From an uncultured Lachnospiraceae bacterium (GTDB taxonomy: Bacteria > Bacillota > Clostridia > Lachnospirales > Lachnospiraceae): a DNA stretch of 8,759 bases. Positions within the stretch are counted from its first letter, which is position 1; every line of letters begins with the position of its first letter. The stretch spans positions 1-8,759 of the forward strand of contig CADBTO010000035.1 in the NCBI GenBank assembly GCA_902797565.1. The letters run 5' to 3'. The notes under the pieces are model-generated. The model had not been told where the DNA came from and made no database searches. It worked only from the letters and a program-made list of their open reading frames with translations. Position numbers and translations under genes: made by a program. Below, one piece after another: positions 1 to 5,807 of the stretch.

Positions 1-96
1 GATCTCCGCAACCCGCGTGTCAAAGACCACATTCTGCTCCCCTTTTGATGCTTTGACCCGAAGTTTTGCACCGAACGGCATTTCATCAATATACAT
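1..96 (-). CDS. N-terminal fragment of an unidentified protein (PilZ-like N-terminus possible)
   Basis: Only the first 32 codons are in the window; the rest lies beyond the left edge. The start is well supported: an ideal AAGGAGG ribosome binding site sits about seven bases before the ATG at 96. The visible protein begins MYIDEMPFGAKLRVKASKGE, then continues with a short beta-strand-like stretch (NVVFDTRVAEI). A short hydrophilic start followed by alternating beta strands resembles the N-terminal beta-barrel of clostridial PilZ/YcgR-type cyclic-di-GMP receptor proteins. This is only a resemblance, since the diagnostic RxxxR and DxSxxG motifs would lie outside the window. It is the last visible gene on the minus strand after the ABC exporter terminator and is probably transcribed separately. 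Confidence 0.6.
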   Translation of the reverse strand, partial: MYIDEMPFGAKLRVKASKGEQNVVFDTRVAEI

Positions 97-151
97 ATGC
101 TTCCTCCTTCTCCCCTTTGATTCCCTCTCTCAGAAGTATATATATAATTTT

Positions 152-174
152 TGATAATCTGTGGCATTTTATCA
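152..174. promoter_or_regulatory. Short inverted repeat upstream of the left-edge gene
   Basis: TGATAA at 152-157 and TTATCA at 169-174 form a perfect 6-bp inverted repeat with an 11-base spacer. It lies between the exporter terminator and the left-edge gene, in AT-rich DNA that also contains a TATATATATA run (about 137-146) that could hold a -10 element. No -35/-10 pair with good spacing could be assigned. The repeat could be an operator or chance in AT-rich DNA. Confidence 0.22.
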
Positions 175-180
175 CAATCG

Positions 181-228
181 AAAAAAAAATGCAAGGATCC
201 TGCGCAAATTCCGCATAGATCCCTGCAT
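181..228 (-). terminator. Rho-independent terminator of the ABC exporter operon
   Basis: On the minus strand the arms at 218-226 (GCAGGGATC) and 191-199 (GATCCTTGC) pair over nine positions including one G.U wobble. Two further A-T pairs extend the stem at its base, and an inner TGCG/CGCA stem is possible. The hairpin is followed directly by nine T residues (181-189). It lies about 40 bases after the permease stop codon, which is the expected place for the end of the exporter transcript. Confidence 0.85.
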
Positions 229-265
229 AATGATCCGAATGATACAATCATTTTATAATCCGGAA

Positions 266-2593
266 TTATTCTGCCACTTTCAGCGCCTGTTCCATCGAGA
301 CCAGGCGGATGCGAATCCAGTCTACCCCTGCCACAACGGCGTAGGCAAGCAGATCCAGTCCGAAAATCCGAAGATAGGTAACTGGTTCCATCCGAAAATC
401 AATCCAGCCGTTATAATTCACCATAAAGGCACGCCATACCAGATCAATCACGCATTTCCCCAGACCGATTCCAACAAGCGACCCGAAAACCACCACGAGC
501 GATGTTGCCACCAAATAAAGCGATGCGATTTCTGTATGATAGTACCCTAGTACTTTCGTTAGCGAGATCGCGCCCTCGCTCTGCTCGATGATCTGCTTCG
601 TCAAAAGGAAGATCAGAAGAACCGCCAGAATCACGCAGAACACGTCAAATATATCCATGAAACTCCCCATCGAATGCTCCAGCTGCCGGGACACCGCCGT
701 GACATCATCCCGCGTCACCACCGACGCAATGTTTTTGTCTTTGATATCCGAAAGCTCCCGATCCGAAAGATAGCCCGTGTACGCATCCTCCGCCAGCCCG
801 AAAACGCGCCGCGCCGCGCCGATATCCATAAAGACGCAGATGCTGCCGGGATAATCCACGAAGCCCGTAACCACGAACGAATAATACGTATGGGCATACT
901 TCGCCTTCAGCAGAATGCGGTCTCCTTCATGGAGCTGGAATTTCGTCTGGTATGCAGAAGAAGCCAGCACTGCCGCCTCATCATTCTGCGGGATCTCCCG
1001 GACGTCAATATAATCCTCCAGGTTCTTCGATGTTTTGTCAAACCCATAAACCGAAACATCCTCCCCGATCCGCACGCCGCTTGCTGTTTCCAGCCCCTGG
1101 AGCAGGAACTTCTCCGCCTTCTTGTCCTTCGTCCCATCCGGGTTCTTCAGGATATACTGGTAACGTGCCAGCATATATTCTCCGATATGAGACTGGTAGC
1201 TGCGCAGCGCGGAAGGAAAGCCCATGCCAAAAATCAAAAGCAGGTTTACAAGCACCAGCCCGAAGACCAGCACCCCGTAACCCGGCAGGTTTGAAATAAT
1301 GATCCGCAGCCGGAAACGCCCGAAAAACCCCAGTTTCTGCCAGTCCATCGCCTGCCGCTTCCCTTTCCTGGAACGGGAGAGATCCCGGCGCAGGAAACGC
1401 AGCGGCGAAAGCTTCAGCCTGCTGGAAATGATCCACGCGTTGATCGTAAACATCAGGATCAGCGGGACAAACGTCGTCATCAGAAACGCCCGCGCATTCC
1501 AGCGGACCACAAAGGTCGGGAGGCTATAGCTGTTGTAATACAAAGCCGCCACCATGTCCTTGAAAACCGTATATCCCAGCACATTTCCCAGAATCGCCGC
1601 CAGAAGGGTCACCGTTACGGGCATGGCCATATAATGCCCCAGCAGCTCCATGCGGGTATAGCCCGTCGCACGCAGCGTGCCGATCACGGGCGCTTCCCGT
1701 TCGATCGTATTGCTGGTCGTAATCGCAAAGATAAACGCGATCACGGCGATCAAGATATACAGTAACAGGACACTCATCACCTGGTCGCTGCCAAAGTCGT
1801 CTGCCGTAAACTGGATCGCCTGGTTCAGATAGCGGGGCACGAAATCCTTGATCTCATTGCCATCCATCGCCGCTTTCGTCCAAAGCGCCTGCCGCAGGTC
1901 ATCTGCCACCTCCGCCTCCCGCTCCTTCGTTGCAGGTGGAAATAAATACGAATACGCATATACAAATGCTGTCTTTTCTTTTGGCAGCCGCTTCCAGCCC
2001 TTCTCCGAAACAATCCCCACGCCAAATTCCAGTGAATCGAACATAATATCGGTATTATTTTTGAAGAGCGTACTATAATCCGAAAGCGCAACCAGTCCGG
2101 AAATCCGGAATTTCTTCCCGGACAAAACCACCGGATCACCGACCTTCAGACCATTATTGTCTGCAAACATCCGGTCCAGTGCAACCTCATCCCGTTTCTT
2201 TGGGAATGCGCCCTGCATCAGGCACTCCAGGTTCCGCTTCTTCCGCTTCTCGTACACGCGGATCGTCCACTTTTTCTGGTCATCCGGGATCCCGGCAGGC
2301 AGGTCCTTCCGGAAGCATTCGGACAGCCGGATATGCTCCCCCTGGATCTGCCGCAGCAGCTTATCCGAAGCCGTTTCCTTTAATTCAAAATGCCCGTCCT
2401 CAACCTTGTATTTTTCAAAACTCTCGTTATACGCCGCCAGCATCGAATCCCCGCCAACAACTTCGCCGGAAATAAAGCCGATCATAATCGTCAGAAACGC
2501 GAAAATGACCAGGTATTTCGGCAAATCACGGACAAATTCACGCGGCAGCCGCTTCCATAAAGGATTATAGATTTTTTTCTGGGTATTATTCAT
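266..2593 (-). CDS. ABC transporter permease with two FtsX-type domains
   Basis: Integral membrane subunit of an ABC exporter, 775 residues. A first membrane segment at about 26-43 is followed by a large extracytoplasmic domain (about 45-270) and three hydrophobic segments (about 272-293, 322-344, 369-389). The arrangement then repeats: a segment at about 438-460, an external domain to about 645, and three more segments (about 648-665, 691-712, 741-757). This duplicated layout is typical of FtsX/MacB-type (DUF214-like) permeases. The stretch SEGAISLTKVLGYYHTEIA (672-690) matches the conserved cytoplasmic coupling region of FtsX domains, and the C-terminus ends in the usual basic segment followed by EQALK. 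The start ATG has an AAAGGAG site nine bases upstream. It lies 21 bases after the ATPase gene and is surely co-transcribed with it. No membrane-fusion partner is nearby. The substrate cannot be told from sequence; peptide, lipid or drug export are family possibilities. Confidence 0.92.
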   Translation of the reverse strand: MNNTQKKIYNPLWKRLPREFVRDLPKYLVIFAFLTIMIGFISGEVVGGDSMLAAYNESFEKYKVEDGHFELKETASDKLLRQIQGEHIRLSECFRKDLPAGIPDDQKKWTIRVYEKRKKRNLECLMQGAFPKKRDEVALDRMFADNNGLKVGDPVVLSGKKFRISGLVALSDYSTLFKNNTDIMFDSLEFGVGIVSEKGWKRLPKEKTAFVYAYSYLFPPATKEREAEVADDLRQALWTKAAMDGNEIKDFVPRYLNQAIQFTADDFGSDQVMSVLLLYILIAVIAFIFAITTSNTIEREAPVIGTLRATGYTRMELLGHYMAMPVTVTLLAAILGNVLGYTVFKDMVAALYYNSYSLPTFVVRWNARAFLMTTFVPLILMFTINAWIISSRLKLSPLRFLRRDLSRSRKGKRQAMDWQKLGFFGRFRLRIIISNLPGYGVLVFGLVLVNLLLIFGMGFPSALRSYQSHIGEYMLARYQYILKNPDGTKDKKAEKFLLQGLETASGVRIGEDVSVYGFDKTSKNLEDYIDVREIPQNDEAAVLASSAYQTKFQLHEGDRILLKAKYAHTYYSFVVTGFVDYPGSICVFMDIGAARRVFGLAEDAYTGYLSDRELSDIKDKNIASVVTRDDVTAVSRQLEHSMGSFMDIFDVFCVILAVLLIFLLTKQIIEQSEGAISLTKVLGYYHTEIASLYLVATSLVVVFGSLVGIGLGKCVIDLVWRAFMVNYNGWIDFRMEPVTYLRIFGLDLLAYAVVAGVDWIRIRLVSMEQALKVAE

Positions 2594-2614
2594 GGAAGAA
2601 CTCCTTTACGCACG

Positions 2615-3361
2615 CTACCATTCCAGCTCATCCACCGTCAGTTTCTCTTCATTCTGCTTGTCGCTGCGGATCTGCCCGTCCCGGAGACGGATGACATGGT
2701 CCGCCATCTTCTGGATCTCCTGGTTATGCGTCACCATCACCACCGTACTCCCGTACTTCTCGTTCACCTCCGCAATCAGCCGCAGGATCTCCTTGGACGT
2801 CTTGTAATCCAGGGCGCCCGTCGGCTCATCGCAGAGCAGGATATCCGGATTCTTGATCACCGCCCTGCCGATCGCAGTCCGCTGCTGCTGCCCGCCGGAC
2901 AGCTGGTTCGGGAACTTGTGCCGGTGCTCATAGAGGCCCAGCGTCTCCAACAGCTCCCCCATCGGCAGCGGATCCGGCGAAAGATATGCGCCCACCTCGA
3001 TGTTTTCCTGCACCGAAAGGTTCGGAATCAGGTTGTACATCTGGAACACATAGCCCAGATGCCGCCGGCGGTATTCCGTCAGCGCGCGGTCGTTCATCGA
3101 GAGCGTCTGCTCCCCCGCCACCCGGATGCTGCCCGCATCCGCCTTGTCAATGCCGCCGATGATATTAAGCATCGTAGACTTCCCGGAGCCGGACGGTCCC
3201 AGCAAAACTAAAAACTCCCCCTTCGCCACGGCAAAATCCACGCCCCGCAGCACGTCCTGCCGCGTGTCTCCGCTGCCGTAGCTCTTCTTCAGGCCCCGCA
3301 CTTCCAGGAACGGAGGCTGTGCGCCGCTTTGTTTTTCATGATTCTGATTTATCATTTCCAT
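2615..3361 (-). CDS. ABC transporter ATP-binding protein, MacB/LolD-like class
   Basis: Cytoplasmic ATPase of 248 residues that would power the adjacent permease. All nucleotide-binding motifs are intact: Walker A GPSGSGKST (55-63), Q-loop glutamine 107 in VFQMYNLIPNLSVQEN, signature LSGGQQQR (154-161), Walker B ILLCDEPTGALD (174-185) with catalytic glutamate 179, and the switch histidine 212 in VTHNQE. The LIPNLSVQEN and DEPTGALD wording is typical of the MacB/LolD/BceA branch, which partners FtsX-type permeases. The start ATG at 3361 has a GAGAGG site nine bases upstream; a second ATG two codons later is a less well-spaced alternative. It is the first gene of the exporter operon and is preceded by a promoter with two operator-like elements. 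Residues 1-17 and the acidic tail after about 232 extend slightly beyond the core fold. Confidence 0.95.
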   Translation of the reverse strand: MEMINQNHEKQSGAQPPFLEVRGLKKSYGSGDTRQDVLRGVDFAVAKGEFLVLLGPSGSGKSTMLNIIGGIDKADAGSIRVAGEQTLSMNDRALTEYRRRHLGYVFQMYNLIPNLSVQENIEVGAYLSPDPLPMGELLETLGLYEHRHKFPNQLSGGQQQRTAIGRAVIKNPDILLCDEPTGALDYKTSKEILRLIAEVNEKYGSTVVMVTHNQEIQKMADHVIRLRDGQIRSDKQNEEKLTVDELEW

Positions 3362-3376
3362 ATGCTTCTGCCTCTC

Positions 3377-3393
3377 AATGTATCTGATACGTT
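3377..3393. promoter_or_regulatory. 17-bp operator-like palindrome in the exporter leader
   Basis: The minus-strand sequence AACGTATCAGATACATT contains GTATC and GATAC arms around a single central base. The outer AA/TT positions also match, giving seven matched pairs out of eight. A one-base loop makes an RNA hairpin unlikely, so a dimeric repressor site in DNA is the better reading. It abuts the ribosome binding site (3371-3376) of the ATPase gene, roughly 45-60 bases downstream of the predicted transcription start. Confidence 0.4.
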
Positions 3394-3424
3394 CGTTTCC
3401 GGATGTTTTCCGGCTCCTGGTTCT

Positions 3425-3450
3425 TTTTGTTAGCCTTGCCTAATGTTAGC
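3425..3450 (-). promoter_or_regulatory. DtxR/IdeR-like metal-repressor box over the exporter promoter
   Basis: Read on the minus strand, 3443-3425 is TTAGGCAAGGCTAACAAAA. It matches the known DtxR/IdeR consensus TTAGGTTAGGCTAACCTAA at 15 of 19 positions. A further half-site, GCTAAC (3450-3445), lies just upstream, so three half-sites (GCTAAC, TTAGGC, GCTAAC) follow each other. The cluster covers the predicted -10 hexamer and transcription start, the usual place for a repressor. DtxR-family proteins repress when loaded with iron or manganese; which member would act here is unknown. Confidence 0.5.
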
Positions 3451-3471
3451 ACCTGCAAACAAAAAAGTCAA
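3443..3471 (-). promoter_or_regulatory. Predicted sigma-A promoter of the exporter operon
   Basis: On the minus strand TTGACT (3471-3466, five of six to consensus) is followed after exactly 17 bases by TAACAT (3448-3443, four of six). The predicted start would fall near 3436, giving a leader of roughly 75 bases before the ATPase ATG. The -10 hexamer overlaps the DtxR-like box. Confidence 0.6.
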
Positions 3472-3472
3472 G

Positions 3473-3495
3473 AAAAAAACTGCCCAAACCGGCAG
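3473..3495 (-). terminator. Terminator-like hairpin immediately upstream of the exporter promoter
   Basis: On the minus strand CTGCC (3495-3491) and GGCAG (3484-3480) form a 5-bp stem with a six-base loop, followed by seven T residues (3479-3473). The signal is correctly built for the minus strand, but no minus-strand gene ends here; the closest upstream one ends at 4280. It would insulate the exporter promoter from transcription entering from that side. The stem is short, so efficiency is uncertain. Confidence 0.5.
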
Positions 3496-3534
3496 CTTTC
3501 CTTGTCGTGATTCTCCTGTTTTTTACAAATCAAC

Positions 3535-3563
3535 TTGCATCCATCTCTGAAATCTGATATTCT
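3535..3563 (+). promoter_or_regulatory. Possible promoter of the TPR-like gene
   Basis: TTGCAT (3535-3540) and TATTCT (3558-3563) are separated by 17 bases, each matching the sigma-A consensus at four of six positions. The start would be about 100 bases before the ATG at 3675, leaving a leader that contains the hairpin at 3621-3636. It is a moderate match with no independent support. Confidence 0.35.
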
Positions 3564-3620
3564 ATGCCATAATCATATCGAGCAGGGAACGAAAATCCAC
3601 CCCGTCTCACGAATAGCCGC

Positions 3621-3636
3621 GCCGGGCATACCCGGC
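3621..3636. other. Strong short hairpin in the leader of the TPR-like gene
   Basis: GCCGGG and CCCGGC form a perfect 6-bp GC-only stem closed by the tetraloop CATA, ending about 26 bases before the ribosome binding site AAAGGAG. No T-run follows on either strand, so it is not a terminator. It could stabilise the message or be part of a larger leader structure. No known riboswitch class was recognised. Confidence 0.45.
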
Positions 3637-3674
3637 AGGCTGACCAAAATCTGACAAACGTAAAGGAGCCCTTT

Positions 3675-4283
3675 ATGACCATCACAAATTTCGGCGAATT
3701 TTCCCAGAATGACCGCACACCCCTGGCCCGCCCCTTCGACAAAGCGCCGCTGCTGGACGAGCTGTACCGGCTCTGTGTGGAAGATCCGGAATCAGCATCC
3801 ACAGAAGACGCATACCTCCTGTATATCCGGGCAGTGGACGCCTTTCCAAACCACCCGGATCCATACTTTTGCATGGGCTGCCTGCACTGCTGGAACAAAC
3901 AATATCTGGAAGCCATCCCCCTGCTTGAGCATGCCCTCGAAACCTGGAACGCGGGTGCAGACACCTGCGGCAGCCGCTTCCCCCTGCATCTGGAATACCT
4001 TTATCTGCGGCTCTGCTTATGTTACGAGGTTGCGGACGCACCCGGCACCAGTTTCCGATACGCGGCACAGGCACTGCTTGTAAACCCCCGCTCGGAACTG
4101 GCTTTAGATCTTCTCCTGTCCATGTTGACTGAAAAATTCCCGGTGCCGCTTCCGGACCTGATCGCATTCCTGGAAAAAGTCTACGACTTCGAAGACCCGG
4201 ATGATCTGGCTTTTCTGAAAGAACACGCGAAACAGATCGGAAACCGCTCCCTGCTCGAATATCTGGAATGCAGCAAATCCTAA
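3675..4283 (+). CDS. Small TPR-like protein of unknown role
   Basis: A soluble protein of 202 residues with no signal peptide or membrane segment. Residues about 44-90 read as one tetratricopeptide-type helical pair: an A-Y-x(7)-A helix with F-P-N-H-P-D-P-Y, then C-M-G-C-L-H-C-W, then Y-L-E-A-I-P-L-L-E-H-A-L-E. The rest (about 104-150 and 160-198) is also leucine-rich and helical, suggesting two or three degenerate repeats. Three cysteines spaced CxxCxxC (66, 69, 72) lie in the first repeat, with more at 34, 98, 114, 116 and 199. Such proteins usually act as protein-binding scaffolds; no catalytic domain is visible. The start is fixed by AAAGGAG nine bases upstream. It is transcribed divergently from the exporter and converges on the aldehyde dehydrogenase gene, overlapping it by the stop codons. 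The specific function is not recognised. Confidence 0.85.
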   Translation: MTITNFGEFSQNDRTPLARPFDKAPLLDELYRLCVEDPESASTEDAYLLYIRAVDAFPNHPDPYFCMGCLHCWNKQYLEAIPLLEHALETWNAGADTCGSRFPLHLEYLYLRLCLCYEVADAPGTSFRYAAQALLVNPRSELALDLLLSMLTEKFPVPLPDLIAFLEKVYDFEDPDDLAFLKEHAKQIGNRSLLEYLECSKS

Positions 4284-5653
4284 TGCAGGAACAGCCGGAT
4301 CACATCCTCCCAGATTTTCCGGTACGGCTGGTAACGCATCGGCACATCCAGGAAGGTATATTTCTGATGGATGCTCTTTTCATGGGAGAACGTATCAAAA
4401 CTTTTCTTCCCATGGTAGCTGCCCATGCCGCTGTTACCCACGCCGCCAAATCCCATCTGCGACGTTGCCAGATGCACCACCACATCATTGATGCACCCTC
4501 CGCCGAACGCAAGCTTCTCCGTGAAATAACGCTGCGCTTTCTGATTTTTGGAAAACAGATATAATGCAAGCGGATGGGGACGTTCTTCAATAAACGCCGC
4601 TGCATCCTTCAGCTTCTTGAAGGTCAGCACCGGCAGCACCGGCCCGAAGATTTCTTCCTGCATGCATGCATCCCATGGCCGCACATTGTCAAGAACCGTT
4701 GGTTCAATCCGCAGGCTCTTTTCATCTCCCCTGCCCCCCATCACAACCTTTGCTTTGTCGATCAGCCCCATGACACGATGATAATGCTTTTCATTGATCA
4801 TCTTTCCATAATCCGGATTCTGGAACGCATCCACGCCATACATTTTATGCACGGTCTGCTTAAAGATTTCAAGAAACTCATCCTTGATGCCTTCCTCGAT
4901 CAAAAGGTAATCCGGTGCCACGCAGGTCTGCCCCAGGTTCAGGTATTTCCCGAATGCAATCCGCTTCGCCACCACCTTCAGGTTCGCCGTCCGATCCACG
5001 ATGCAGGGGCTTTTCCCGCCGAGTTCGAGCGTCACCGGCGTGACATGTGCCGCCGCCTTCTCCAGCACCGTCTTCCCGACAGCCACACTGCCCGTGAAGA
5101 AAATATAATCAAACTGCTGTTCCAGAAGCTGCGTATTTTCCGCACGCCCCCCCTGAACGCACGCAACATATTCCTCCTTAAAGACCACCTGCAGGATCTC
5201 CGCCATAACTGCAGCAGTTGCAGGCGCATAAGCAGACGGCTTCGCAACCACACAATTTCCTGCCGCCACCGCCCCGATCAGCGGTTCCATGGTCAAAAGG
5301 AAAGGATAGTTCCACGGTGCCATAACGAGCACCACCCCATACGGTTCATACACCGAGTAGCTGCGCCCCGCGAAATTCGTAAGATCCGTGATCCGCGGCT
5401 TCTTCCTTGCCCAGCCCTTGATATGGGAAATCTGGTAACGCAGCTCCGCCTTCACGAGCCCGATCTCACACATATAACTTTCCGCGCGGGACTTCCCCAG
5501 GTCGGTCTGCAGCGCCGCCGCGATCTTTTCCTCTCTGGAGTCTATGACCTCTCCCAGCTCCCGCAGGAATGAGATCCGCCGATCCACATCAAAGGTGGCT
5601 TTTGTGCCGAAATAGCGGCGCTGCTTTGCGACTAAATTATGAATGTCTTTCAT
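4280..5653 (-). CDS. Class-3 NAD(P)-dependent aldehyde dehydrogenase
   Basis: Oxidises aldehydes to carboxylic acids with NAD(P)+. The 457-residue length is that of compact class-3 (ALDH3-type) enzymes rather than the roughly 500 residues of class 1/2. The active-site set is complete: asparagine 115 in APWNYPF, glutamate 210 in TLELGGKSP, the nucleophile cysteine 244 in LGQTCVAPDY, EEIFGP (333-338), and the C-terminal GNSGMGSYHGKKSFDTFSH stretch characteristic of class 3. These positions are one residue off those of rat ALDH3A1 as I recall them. AAAGGAG nine bases before the ATG fixes the start. It follows the iron-type alcohol dehydrogenase gene on the same strand after 154 structured bases, so the two likely form an alcohol-aldehyde-acid module. 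ALDH3-type enzymes often prefer medium- or long-chain or aromatic aldehydes; the substrate here is inferred only. The basic, aromatic C-terminal tail (440-457) could bring it close to membranes. Confidence 0.94.
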   Translation of the reverse strand: MKDIHNLVAKQRRYFGTKATFDVDRRISFLRELGEVIDSREEKIAAALQTDLGKSRAESYMCEIGLVKAELRYQISHIKGWARKKPRITDLTNFAGRSYSVYEPYGVVLVMAPWNYPFLLTMEPLIGAVAAGNCVVAKPSAYAPATAAVMAEILQVVFKEEYVACVQGGRAENTQLLEQQFDYIFFTGSVAVGKTVLEKAAAHVTPVTLELGGKSPCIVDRTANLKVVAKRIAFGKYLNLGQTCVAPDYLLIEEGIKDEFLEIFKQTVHKMYGVDAFQNPDYGKMINEKHYHRVMGLIDKAKVVMGGRGDEKSLRIEPTVLDNVRPWDACMQEEIFGPVLPVLTFKKLKDAAAFIEERPHPLALYLFSKNQKAQRYFTEKLAFGGGCINDVVVHLATSQMGFGGVGNSGMGSYHGKKSFDTFSHEKSIHQKYTFLDVPMRYQPYRKIWEDVIRLFLH

Positions 5654-5693
5654 GATTAAGAACTCCTTTGTGCGCTTTCCATTCTTCGATACT

Positions 5694-5732
5694 GAGGCCC
5701 CATTATTCGGCTGCGCCGAACAATGAGACCTC
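5694..5732 (-). repeat. Long RNA hairpin, 18-bp stem, 3-base loop
   Basis: Arms 5694-5711 and 5715-5732 pair along all 18 positions. Fifteen are Watson-Crick pairs. The other three are G.U wobbles if the minus strand is transcribed, but mismatches in plus-strand RNA. The minus strand is the sense direction of the flanking dehydrogenase genes. There is no T-run after it on the minus strand, so it is not a standard terminator. It might stabilise or separate the two coding regions in one transcript. Confidence 0.6.
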
Positions 5733-5805
5733 TCCTGTGACTGCGCGAGGATGCGTCGCTTCGCTCCGAACCTCGCTCCGTCCGGCGTTCATCGCGCAGT
5801 CGGAG
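5732..5805. repeat. GC-rich inverted repeat directly after the alcohol dehydrogenase stop
   Basis: GACTGCGCGA (5739-5748) and TCGCGCAGTC (5792-5801) are perfect 10-bp arms 43 bases apart. CTCC (5732-5735) and GGAG (5802-5805) extend the stem across a three-base bulge. The internal part carries a direct repeat TCGCTCCG (5761-5768 and 5773-5780). It starts immediately after the alcohol dehydrogenase stop codon. It has the look of a dispersed intergenic repeat; copy number in the genome cannot be judged here. Confidence 0.55.
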
Positions 5806-5807
5806 TT

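Noticed and set aside
2594..2614. Possible regulatory element between ATPase and permease genes
   Set aside because: The 21 bases contain just the permease ribosome binding site AAAGGAG.
3530..3964. 144-codon minus-strand frame overlapping the TPR gene and its leader
   Set aside because: Serine/arginine-rich shadow composition, no ribosome binding site. The plus-strand TPR gene has a good start and coherent repeat pattern.
4574..5572. 332-codon open frame on the plus strand opposite the aldehyde dehydrogenase gene
   Set aside because: A shadow with atypical His/Arg/Pro composition; the opposite strand encodes an intact class-3 aldehyde dehydrogenase.
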